A DNA stretch of 10,529 nucleotides from W589 sp964611805. Lineage in GTDB: Bacteria; Chloroflexota; Dehalococcoidia; Dehalococcoidales; Fen-1064. Location of the stretch: assembly GCA_964611805.1 (NCBI GenBank), contig CAZTBG010000066.1, positions 1 through 10,529 on the forward strand. Reading direction: 5' to 3'. This document shows positions 1 through 5,801 of this stretch, one piece after another (position 1 is the first letter of the stretch; every line of letters begins with the position of its first letter). A program made the position numbers and the translations under genes. Under the pieces are notes generated by a model. It was not told the origin of the DNA. It saw only the letters and a program-made list of their open reading frames with translations, and did not search any database.

Positions 1-4
1 ATCA

Positions 5-33
5 TTGACTGACATCGTGACGTCAGCTAAAGT
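5..33 (+). promoter_or_regulatory. Candidate sigma-70 promoter for folP-phzF
   Basis: A -35-like TTGACT (5-10) is followed after 17 bases by a -10-like TAAAGT (28-33). This would start transcription near position 40 and give a leader of about 45 nt before folP. The spacer holds the perfect 8-bp palindrome TGACGTCA (18-25), inside a wider dyad CTGAC/GTCAG (9-13 and 22-26). That could be an operator, but a palindrome this short can occur by chance. The -10 matches consensus at only four of six positions. Confidence 0.35.
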
Positions 34-84
34 AAGTCTTAAGAGATGAGATAACGAGTGTCATTTTCTGTCAGAGTATGAGTT

Positions 85-942
85 ATGAACGAAATGAATG
101 TGACCAGGTGTGGTAATACCGAGTTCCGCTGGGGAGAGCGGACCTATGTGATGGGCATCATCAACGTGTCGCCGGAATCATTCTCCGGTGATGGTCTCTC
201 CGACCCCGCAGGGGTTCTAAATCAAGCCGAGCGGTTCATCAGCGAAGGCGCCGATATCCTCGACATCGGTGGGGAGTCCACCCGCCCCGGTTCGTCACCA
301 ATCAGCATTGATGAAGAAATGAGACGCGTGATTCCCGTCATCGAGCGACTGGCTGGTAAAGTACCCGTACCACTGAGCGTCGATACCTACAAATTAGAGG
401 TGGCCGTCCGGGCACTGGATGCCGGTGCGGCTATGCTCAACGACCAGTGGGGACTGAAACACGACCCACGTCTGGCGGAGCTGTCCGCCGAGAGGAATGT
501 ACCCATTATCCTGATGAGCAACCAGCGTGATAAGGGCGACTATGATGCGCAAGCCCAGCGCGACACTGCTTTATATGAAGACGTTATGGCCGAGGTTATC
601 AAATCGCTCAGGTGGAGTATCGAGACGGCCACGAGTGCCAGTGTGCCCCGGGAGAATATCATCGTCGACCCCGGTATCGGCTTCGGCAAGACCTGGCAGC
701 AGGACATCGAGCTGGTGCGCCGCCTCGCCGAGCTGAAAGAACTGGGGCAGCCCATCCTGCTGGGGACATCCCGTAAGTCCCTGATAAAGATGGTACTCAA
801 CCTCCCTGCCTCGGAGCGTGTCGAGGGCACCGCCGCCACCGTCGCTATCGGCATCGCCAACGGGGCTGACATCGTGCGGGTGCATGACATACGGCAGATG
901 GTCAGGGTCTGCCGTATGACCGACGCTATAGTGCGGGGCTGA
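85..942 (+). CDS. folP: Dihydropteroate synthase (FolP)
   Basis: This enzyme condenses 6-hydroxymethyl-7,8-dihydropterin diphosphate with p-aminobenzoate to give dihydropteroate, in cytosolic folate synthesis. The 285-residue length is normal for the family. Visible motifs run in order: MGIINVSPESFSGDG near residues 23-37 (the NVTPDSF loop); DILDIGGESTRPGS at 57-70; SVDT at 98-101; ND at 119-120 (pterin-pocket Asp); DPGIGFGK at 195-202; GTSRKS at 227-232 with the phosphate-binding Lys; and RVHD at 265-268. The usual LMH after the fourth strand reads LMSNQR here, a mild departure. No strong Shine-Dalgarno sequence precedes the ATG, and the alternative ATG at codon 4 is no better placed. phzF follows after 24 bp, so the two are probably co-transcribed. 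The pABA genes lie convergently beyond it, which fits FolP using their product. Confidence 0.95.
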   Translation: MNEMNVTRCGNTEFRWGERTYVMGIINVSPESFSGDGLSDPAGVLNQAERFISEGADILDIGGESTRPGSSPISIDEEMRRVIPVIERLAGKVPVPLSVDTYKLEVAVRALDAGAAMLNDQWGLKHDPRLAELSAERNVPIILMSNQRDKGDYDAQAQRDTALYEDVMAEVIKSLRWSIETATSASVPRENIIVDPGIGFGKTWQQDIELVRRLAELKELGQPILLGTSRKSLIKMVLNLPASERVEGTAATVAIGIANGADIVRVHDIRQMVRVCRMTDAIVRG

Positions 943-966
943 CTAACTTACCTGAAAAGGAGAAAC

Positions 967-1749
967 ATGAAAATCCCACTCTATCAGGTAGATGCCTTCA
1001 CTTCCGAGGTCTTCAAAGGTAATCCTGCTGCCGTTTGCCTGCTGGACAGGTGGCTCGACGATGTCCGTTTACAGGCAATCGCCGCCGAGAACAACCTCTC
1101 AGAAACAGCTTTCCTGTTGAAAAATGAAGAGGGATTCGAAATCAGGTGGTTCACGCCTTTAACCGAGGTGTCGCTCTGCGGGCACGCTACACTGGCCAGC
1201 GCCTTTGTCGTTTTCAACTGTCTGGACTGGCCAGAGGCTATCGTGCATTTCCAAAGTCAGCAGAGGGGCGTGCTCACGGTCACGCAGAAGGAGGGCCTTC
1301 TGGAGATGGACTTCCCGGCGATGACGCCCACCCCCCGAGAGACCCCTGAGGGACTGGCCGACGCCCTGGGACACCCGCCGCTGGAAGTCCTCGGCGTAGA
1401 AAGACAGCTGCTGGCGGTCTTTGCCGACGAGCGTACTGTCAGAGAGCTGAAGCCGGACTTCGGTCTGCTGGTTCAGTATAAGTTGGGGACTATCGTAACG
1501 GCACCGGGTGACCGATGCGACTTCGTATCAAGGCATTTCGCCCCAAATGTCGGCATTCCTGAGGACCCGGTTACAGGGTCGGCGCACTGCGTGCTGGTGC
1601 CCTACTGGTCACAGAGGCTGGGCAAGAAAAAGCTGCACGCCAGGCAGGTCTCGAAAAGGGGCGGGGAGCTATTCTGCGAAGACCGTGGTGGGCGTGTCAC
1701 CATCGCCGGGAGAGCGGTGCTCTATCTTGAGGGGACAATAACAGTTTAA
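967..1749 (+). CDS. PhzF-family isomerase-like protein
   Basis: A 260-residue PhzF/YddE-family protein with the diaminopimelate-epimerase fold. Family marks are the N-terminal YQVDAFTSEVFKGNPAAV (residues 6-23); NNLSETAFL at 42-50, whose E46 matches the catalytic Glu of PhzF; LCGHATLASA near 70-80; and EDPVTGSAH in the C-terminal half. A clear AAAAGGAG (955-962) sits just before the ATG at 967 and fixes the start. In phenazine producers PhzF isomerises dihydro-3-hydroxyanthranilate. Most relatives outside phenazine clusters have no known substrate, and no other phenazine gene is visible here. Sharing a likely transcript with folP and facing a chorismate-using operon hints at a chorismate- or pterin-derived substrate, but this is only inference. 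Its stop codon directly abuts that of pabC on the other strand. Confidence 0.88.
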   Translation: MKIPLYQVDAFTSEVFKGNPAAVCLLDRWLDDVRLQAIAAENNLSETAFLLKNEEGFEIRWFTPLTEVSLCGHATLASAFVVFNCLDWPEAIVHFQSQQRGVLTVTQKEGLLEMDFPAMTPTPRETPEGLADALGHPPLEVLGVERQLLAVFADERTVRELKPDFGLLVQYKLGTIVTAPGDRCDFVSRHFAPNVGIPEDPVTGSAHCVLVPYWSQRLGKKKLHARQVSKRGGELFCEDRGGRVTIAGRAVLYLEGTITV

Positions 1750-2607
1750 CTATCCTGACTCTCTCTTCACCATCCCTTTATAATCCGCCATCAGCCTACG
1801 TGTGACCGCTCCCGGTTTACCTGAGCCGATTGATTTACCATCTACCTCTGTCAGGGGCATGATTTCCATAACGGAGTTGGTCAGAAAGGCCTCATCAGCT
1901 TGTATCAATTCCTTGAACGTTATGTCACCTTCAGCAGCGGTTATGCCCAGTTCCCCGGCCAGCTCCAGCACAGCCTCCCGCGTGATACCGGGCAGAATAC
2001 TGCTGGCAATCCCCGGTGTCTTCAAAATACCACCAGCCACTAAAAAGATGTTACTCATGCTGGCCTCGGCGAGCATCCCCCTTTCATTGAGGCAGACTGC
2101 CTCATCGACCCCGGCAGTTCTTGCCTCCTGGCGGGCGAGCATACTCTCCAGGTAGCTGAGCGATTTCACCACGGAGACAATTGACTGGCTGTTTCGCCGG
2201 ACTGACGAGACGATTGCCCGGAAGCCCTTCTCGTAGACCTCTTCCGGCAAAGGCCGGTATTCACTGACCACCACCAGCACAGTTGGTGAACCACACGAGG
2301 CAGGGTCAGGCACCACCCCACCCCCGCCAATGGAGACGGTCAGCCGGATACGGGCATCACTCAGTCCATTGGCCTTGATAGTATCCATCACGGCACTCGC
2401 CAGTACTGGCCTGTCAACAGATATTCCCAGCTTCTCCGCCGAACCTGTAAGCCGCTCAAGGTGGCGCTCCAGCCGGAACACCTTTCCTCCGTAGGCACGC
2501 ATCGTCTCAAAAAGGCCATAGCCGTAGAGAAAGCCGTAGTCCATTACAGATAGCCGGGCATCCTCACGAGGGACTAAAGAACCGTTCAGGTAGACCATTT
2601 TAGACAC
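1750..2607 (-). CDS. pabC: Aminodeoxychorismate lyase (PabC), class IV PLP enzyme
   Basis: A fold-type IV PLP enzyme of 285 residues. As PabC it would cleave 4-amino-4-deoxychorismate to p-aminobenzoate and pyruvate. Visible motifs are NGSLVPREDARLSVMDYGFLYG from residue 8; VKSLSYLES, with K148 as the expected PLP lysine; LNERGMLAEASMSNIF near 173-188; LPGITR at 205-210; and TNSVMEIMPLTEVDG near 243-257. Branched-chain and D-amino-acid aminotransferases share this fold and nearly the same motifs, so the PabC call rests largely on the operon position after pabB and pabA. The GTG start at 2607 is chosen because GGAG lies 7 bases upstream. The gene overlaps the end of pabA by 8 bp, suggesting translational coupling. 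An in-frame ATG at codon 4 is the alternative start. Confidence 0.85.
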   Translation of the reverse strand: MSKMVYLNGSLVPREDARLSVMDYGFLYGYGLFETMRAYGGKVFRLERHLERLTGSAEKLGISVDRPVLASAVMDTIKANGLSDARIRLTVSIGGGGVVPDPASCGSPTVLVVVSEYRPLPEEVYEKGFRAIVSSVRRNSQSIVSVVKSLSYLESMLARQEARTAGVDEAVCLNERGMLAEASMSNIFLVAGGILKTPGIASSILPGITREAVLELAGELGITAAEGDITFKELIQADEAFLTNSVMEIMPLTEVDGKSIGSGKPGAVTRRLMADYKGMVKRESG

Positions 2608-3199
2608 TGACCTGCTCCCGTGGCCATACCGGCTGCCGATACCGTAAAAAGTTCCTCAGCACGGCATGACCGACATCCGTCATGATTGACTCAGGATGAA
2701 ACTGCACCCCTTCAACCACGTAGTCGCGGTGCCGGATACCCATGATAACGCCATCGCTGGTAGTGGCCGCTTTCTCCAGCGCCGGCGGCCAGTTATGCTC
2801 CCCCACCACCAGGGAATGATAGCGGCCCCCCTCAAATGGATTCGGCAGGCCGGCGTATATTGTCCGTCCATCATGGTAGACAAGTGAGCTTTTACCGTGT
2901 GTGGGCACTGTTGCCTGAACAACCTCACCACCAAAGACGTAGCCAATACACTGGTGCCCCAGGCAGACACCGAGAATGGGCACCTTCCCGGCAAAATGAC
3001 GGACGACATCATTGGATATGCCCGCCTCAAGTGGGGTACACGGGCCTGGGGAGATGATTATGTGGGAGGGGCGAGACCTCTCGATTTCCGCCAGGGTAAC
3101 CTCATCGTTGCGATGCACCACCGGCCTCCAGCCCAGCTCCCCGAGGTACTGAGCGAGGTTATAGACGAATGAATCGTAATTATCGATAACAATAACCAC
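2600..3199 (-). CDS. pabA: Aminodeoxychorismate synthase glutamine amidotransferase (PabA)
   Basis: A class I glutamine amidotransferase of 199 residues that hydrolyses glutamine and passes ammonia to PabB. The catalytic triad is visible: C79 in LGVCLGHQ, and H168 and E170 in QFHPES. Other marks are the N-terminal IDNYDSFVYNLAQYLGE and the oxyanion-strand motif SPGPCTPLEAG (50-60). The gene starts with GTG at 3199, only 2 bp after the pabB stop, and overlaps pabC by 8 bp, so the three subunits are made from one message. PabA and TrpG cannot be told apart by sequence and some bacteria use one protein for both. The PabB-type partner next door supports the folate role, but the protein may also serve anthranilate synthase if no trpG exists elsewhere. 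Confidence 0.93.
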   Translation of the reverse strand: MVIVIDNYDSFVYNLAQYLGELGWRPVVHRNDEVTLAEIERSRPSHIIISPGPCTPLEAGISNDVVRHFAGKVPILGVCLGHQCIGYVFGGEVVQATVPTHGKSSLVYHDGRTIYAGLPNPFEGGRYHSLVVGEHNWPPALEKAATTSDGVIMGIRHRDYVVEGVQFHPESIMTDVGHAVLRNFLRYRQPVWPREQVSV

Positions 3200-3201
3200 G
3201 T

Positions 3202-4677
3202 TTAGCTCTCACCCGGTCCTGCAATATTCAGGGCACTAATCAAAGCCCGGCCCTTGTCCAGCGTTTCCTGGTATTCGGCCTCAGGGTCGGAATCATAGAC
3301 AACCGCCCCACCCACCTGAAAATAAGCCCTGCCATCCTTAACAATAAAGGTACGGATAACGATGTTCAGGTCAAGGTTGCCATCAAACCCCAGGTAGCCG
3401 ATATTGCCGGTGTAAACGCTCCTTCTGGTAGGTTCCAGTTCATCGATAATCTCCATGGCGCGTACTTTGGGCGCTCCGGTTATCGAGCCACCGGGGAAGG
3501 TAGCTTTGAGCAGGTCGATGCCATTCTTACCCTTCCGTAGGTGGCCTTCTATGGTCGAGGTAAGGTGGAATACAGTGGGGAAGACCTCCAGAATGGCCAG
3601 CTCGGTCACCTTGACGGTGCCATAGCGACAGACCCTGCCGAGGTCATTCCGCTCCAGGTCAACAATCATGATATTCTCCGCCCGGTCCTTAGTGCTGTTG
3701 AGCAATTCGCGGGCGAGTAGCTGGTCCTCTTCCGGTGTCCTGCCACGCGCCCGTGTGCCCTTAATTGGGCGAGTCTCCACCCAGTCGCCCCGGACCCGAA
3801 GAAACCGCTCCGGCGAGGCGCTGACTATCGTAGCCTCATCAAAGCCGAGATAGCATGCAAAGGGAGCCGGGTTTATTTTCCTGAGACGACGGTACAACTC
3901 GTAGGGACTGAGGGCAAGCTCAGTCTCGAACCGCTGCGACAGGTTCACTTCAAAGATATCTCCAGCGATGATGTACTGTCGTGCTTTCTCGACGGCGGCG
4001 ACATATTCCTCATGGCTGAAGCCGCCGCGAAGGGCACCCGCCGCAGCGCAGGCCAGCACCGCCGGTCCTGGCCGGGCGACACCATTTACCAGCCTGGCCT
4101 TGACTTCACTTAGTCGCTCTCTGGCCCGCTCCAGCCTTGCGGTCTCTTCCAGCTCAGGGAAACCAGTTGAAACAATGTAAGCTTTACCCTGAAGGTTGTC
4201 AAAGGCCAGCACCACATCATAGAAACCGAAGTAGCACTCTGGTAATTCGAGGTCATCCACTGCCGTGGTCGGCAGTCGTTCGATAAAATGGCAGAGGTCG
4301 TAGCTCAAATAACCGACGGCGCCACCGGCAAACGGGACAGGAAGAGCAGACGAGTCCAGACGGTAAAGCTCCAGAAATTGACCAAGGATATCGAACGGGT
4401 TACCGCTCAGGCAGTTCTTCTCAGAATCGCGAATAATGCTGCACTCACTACCCCGACTGCTCAATACCAGAAAGGGACTACTACCAACAAAGGAATAGCG
4501 CCCCAGCTTGTGGTGGTCCATGCCGCTATCAAGAAAGAAAGCGAAAGGTTCATCGCGGAAATGTTCGAAGGTATCGAGCGGTGACAGTTTATGGCCGACC
4601 TCTTCAATGAGCGGATAGCGCGGTTTTCCGGTCATATAATCCAATCGTGGTAAAGATTTAGCCGTTTCAGCATTCAT
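3202..4677 (-). CDS. pabB: Aminodeoxychorismate synthase component I (PabB)
   Basis: A chorismate-binding enzyme that aminates chorismate to 4-amino-4-deoxychorismate with ammonia from PabA. The key mark is RPIKGT (codons near 3760): the Lys at this place is typical of PabB, whereas anthranilate synthase TrpE has Ala (PIAGT). Further marks are GDIFEVNLSQRFE, the NIMIVDLERNDLGRV block, FPGGSITGAPKVRAMEIIDELEP, and the C-terminal DSDPEAEYQETLDKG. The reading frame stays open upstream to an ATG at 4905, but the extra codons come from an inserted repeat element and are not PabB-like. I place the start at the ATG at 4677, giving 491 residues, a usual length. ATGs at 4683 and 4635 are alternatives. 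None has a good Shine-Dalgarno site. The gene heads the pabB-pabA-pabC operon. Confidence 0.9.
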   Translation of the reverse strand: MNAETAKSLPRLDYMTGKPRYPLIEEVGHKLSPLDTFEHFRDEPFAFFLDSGMDHHKLGRYSFVGSSPFLVLSSRGSECSIIRDSEKNCLSGNPFDILGQFLELYRLDSSALPVPFAGGAVGYLSYDLCHFIERLPTTAVDDLELPECYFGFYDVVLAFDNLQGKAYIVSTGFPELEETARLERARERLSEVKARLVNGVARPGPAVLACAAAGALRGGFSHEEYVAAVEKARQYIIAGDIFEVNLSQRFETELALSPYELYRRLRKINPAPFACYLGFDEATIVSASPERFLRVRGDWVETRPIKGTRARGRTPEEDQLLARELLNSTKDRAENIMIVDLERNDLGRVCRYGTVKVTELAILEVFPTVFHLTSTIEGHLRKGKNGIDLLKATFPGGSITGAPKVRAMEIIDELEPTRRSVYTGNIGYLGFDGNLDLNIVIRTFIVKDGRAYFQVGGAVVYDSDPEAEYQETLDKGRALISALNIAGPGES

Positions 4678-4681
4678 TTGC

Positions 4682-4710
4682 ATATTACAATAGCGGACAG
4701 GTGCCGTCAA
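4682..4710 (-). promoter_or_regulatory. Candidate pabBAC promoter, possibly leaderless
   Basis: On the minus strand, TTGACG (4710-4705, five of six consensus) is followed by TAATAT at 17 bp (4687-4682), or by the better-matching TGTAAT at 15 bp (4689-4684). Either -10 would place the start of transcription close to 4675-4677, right at the chosen pabB ATG. There would then be almost no 5' leader, which agrees with the lack of a Shine-Dalgarno sequence. The outermost base of the -35 lies in the direct repeat that flanks the inserted element. Confidence 0.4.
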
Positions 4711-4717
4711 TTTGCAG
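4710..4717 (+). repeat. Left copy of 8-bp direct repeat (putative target duplication)
   Basis: ATTTGCAG directly abuts the left end of the 162-bp element. An identical copy abuts its right end. Confidence 0.5.
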
Positions 4718-4879
4718 GGTTCTGTCTGGTTTTGGTTGCTACCAAGTAGAGAACAGTAGTGTGTGTCATTGCGAGGGGGCTTTAGCCCCCGCGGCAATCT
4801 CGTTTCCACACCCGACGAGATTACTTCGTCGCTACGCTCCTCGTAATGACAGTTGAACCAACCAAATGCAAATAAAACC
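4718..4879. mobile_element. MITE-like non-autonomous element, 162 bp
   Basis: The two ends form an imperfect terminal inverted repeat. The left end (4718-4738, starting GGTTCTGT) matches the reverse complement of the right end (4859-4879) at 16 of 21 positions, including the final eight (TTTGGTTG). The element is flanked immediately on both sides by the same 8 bases, ATTTGCAG. It has no room for a transposase, so movement would need an enzyme in trans. GGTTCTGT ends with an 8-bp target duplication are reminiscent of IS6-family elements, but that link is from memory and weak. It lies between the divergent pabB and MaoC-like promoters and contains the 88-bp palindromic repeat. Confidence 0.55.
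4764..4851. repeat. Dispersed palindromic repeat of the CEERSDE type, 88 bp
   Basis: The outer arms TGTCATTGCGAG (4764-4775) and CTCGTAATGACA (4840-4851) are inverted copies with one mismatch. Inside are a perfect hairpin GGGGGC-TTTA-GCCCCC (4775-4790) and a second stem AATCTCG/CGAGATT (4796-4802 with 4816-4822). Read on the minus strand it translates as CHYEERSDEVISS..., a peptide I recall as a frequent false product of intergenic repeats in many bacterial genomes. Its arms can form a large cruciform or RNA hairpin. No function is known to me. It makes up the middle of the larger element at 4718-4879. Confidence 0.75.
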
Positions 4880-4887
4880 ATTTGCAG
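4880..4887 (+). repeat. Right copy of 8-bp direct repeat (putative target duplication)
   Basis: ATTTGCAG, identical to the copy at 4710-4717, directly abuts the right end of the element. The pre-insertion site would have had one copy, placing the two divergent promoters about 170 bp closer together. Confidence 0.5.
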
Positions 4888-4912
4888 CGAGTAGTGTCTT
4901 TCCAAGGAAGGG

Positions 4913-4921
4913 TGTTATAAT
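4913..4921 (+). promoter_or_regulatory. Extended -10 promoter for the MaoC-like pair
   Basis: TGTTATAAT is a perfect extended -10 (TG, one base, TATAAT). There is no recognisable -35 at the proper distance, which an extended -10 can make up for. Transcription would start near 4928, leaving a leader of about 44 nt with a strong ribosome binding site before the TTG start. Confidence 0.55.
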
Positions 4922-4954
4922 TACATCAATCTTTTCTCACCTATTATCTATACC

Positions 4955-4966
4955 AAGGGAGGTGAG
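4955..4966 (+). promoter_or_regulatory. Strong ribosome binding site that fixes a TTG start
   Basis: AAGGGAGGTGAG contains a full Shine-Dalgarno core (GGAGG at 4958-4962) 9 bases before the TTG at 4972. There is no nearby in-frame ATG at suitable spacing, so TTG is the likely start of the first MaoC-like gene. Confidence 0.75.
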
Positions 4967-4971
4967 GTATC

Positions 4972-5373
4972 TTGGGAAGTCAGGAAAACTACGAAGCAAT
5001 ACCCATCGGAATGGACCTGGGAACATTCGAGATGACCCTTGATGAGGAAACGGTCAAGAACCGGATAGAACTTGTGCACTGGCAGGCTAAAGGACTGGCA
5101 GAAAAGGGCTTCGCCCCACCTGGAATCACCATCTCCCACCATGCCCGAATGAAGTTCGCCGCTCTGCCAGAAATGAGGGTATCTATCTGGGCAAAGAGCG
5201 AACAGGAGTTCCTCAAGCCGATGAAGCTCGGCAGTAAGATATTCATCCGTGGCAGGATTGTCGATAAATACGTCAAGCGCGGTCGTAACTACATGGTTAC
5301 AGACCTGGAAACGGTTGACGAGGCTGGTGAGGTTCTTCTACGGAGCCGCGAGACCGCTATATACGTGGAATAG
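4972..5373 (+). CDS. MaoC-like hot-dog protein, first of a pair
   Basis: A 133-residue protein resembling one half of a MaoC-type dehydratase. The N-terminal part has the LDEETVKNRIELVH helix region, and the C-terminal half is typical hot-dog strand sequence (LKPMKLGSKIFIRGRIVDK... DEAGEVLLRSRETAIYVE). MaoC-type proteins usually add or remove water at C2-C3 of acyl-CoA or acyl-ACP thioesters. The usual hydratase signature (Asp, then N-P-x-H) is not seen here, so this may be a structural or altered subunit. The start is a TTG with a strong Shine-Dalgarno site. The second MaoC-like gene follows after 14 bp, which suggests a heteromeric pair as in mycobacterial HadAB. The substrate is unknown. 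Confidence 0.7.
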   Translation: MGSQENYEAIPIGMDLGTFEMTLDEETVKNRIELVHWQAKGLAEKGFAPPGITISHHARMKFAALPEMRVSIWAKSEQEFLKPMKLGSKIFIRGRIVDKYVKRGRNYMVTDLETVDEAGEVLLRSRETAIYVE

Positions 5374-5387
5374 GCAGGAGGCATACC

Positions 5388-5795
5388 ATGGAGAGAGCCA
5401 TAAAACAGATAAATATCGGCGAAGAGATACCGAGCCTGACCAAGACCGCCTACATGCCCATTGACCCGAATACCCGTAATGTCATCCACACTGACGATTA
5501 CGCCCAGGATTTTGGCATGAGGGGAGCATTAATCGGGGGCTCCACCCTGCTTAGCTATATATTGGAAATGCTGTACAACTATTTTGGTGAAAACTGGCTC
5601 TATCACGGAAAGATAAAGGTATCATTCATTGGCGGTGGGGCTATCAATGGTGATGTTGTAACGGCACACGGGCAGGTCTCGGCGGTGGAACCAGAAGAAG
5701 ACGGTAACAGACTGATACTCGACGTCTGGATGGATAACCAGGACGGCGGCAAAATCGCCATCGGTGAGGCAAGCTGTATCCAGACAACAAGTTGA
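5388..5795 (+). CDS. MaoC-like hot-dog protein, second of a pair
   Basis: A 135-residue MaoC-like protein. The segment RNVIHTDDYAQDFGMRGALIGGSTL (residues 30-54) lines up with the classic hydratase stretch in which D-x-N-P-x-H-x-D precedes A...G...HG. H34 and N31 are kept, but the Asp expected five residues before the His is Thr29, and the His of the later HG is Gly. The C-terminal strands (IGGGAINGDVVTAHGQV... MDNQDGGKIAIGEASC) fit the fold. AGGAGG (5376-5381) lies 6 bases before the ATG. It is probably co-transcribed with the upstream MaoC-like gene and may be its partner. An (R)-specific enoyl-CoA hydratase role is possible, but the changed residues make the activity doubtful. The 3' end lies 6 bp from the convergent MFS gene. 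Confidence 0.75.
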   Translation: MERAIKQINIGEEIPSLTKTAYMPIDPNTRNVIHTDDYAQDFGMRGALIGGSTLLSYILEMLYNYFGENWLYHGKIKVSFIGGGAINGDVVTAHGQVSAVEPEEDGNRLILDVWMDNQDGGKIAIGEASCIQTTS

Positions 5796-5801
5796 TACCA
5801 G

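Noticed and set aside
18..25. TGACGTCA palindrome as a defined regulator site
   Set aside because: An 8-bp palindrome is too short to assign to a regulator by itself; it is noted only within the folP promoter candidate.
3202..4677. Anthranilate synthase component I (TrpE) as the identity of this gene
   Set aside because: The motif reads PIKGT, the Lys-bearing PabB form, and the operon contains a PabC-type enzyme with folP nearby.
85..4677. A phenazine biosynthesis cluster, suggested by PhzF and chorismate enzymes
   Set aside because: There is no PhzE fusion, PhzB, PhzD or PhzG, and the chorismate enzyme is of the PabB type.
4678..4905. N-terminal 76 residues of the longest pabB reading frame as real protein
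   Set aside because: They are translated mobile-element and repeat sequence, have no PabB similarity, and the 491-residue form already has the normal length.
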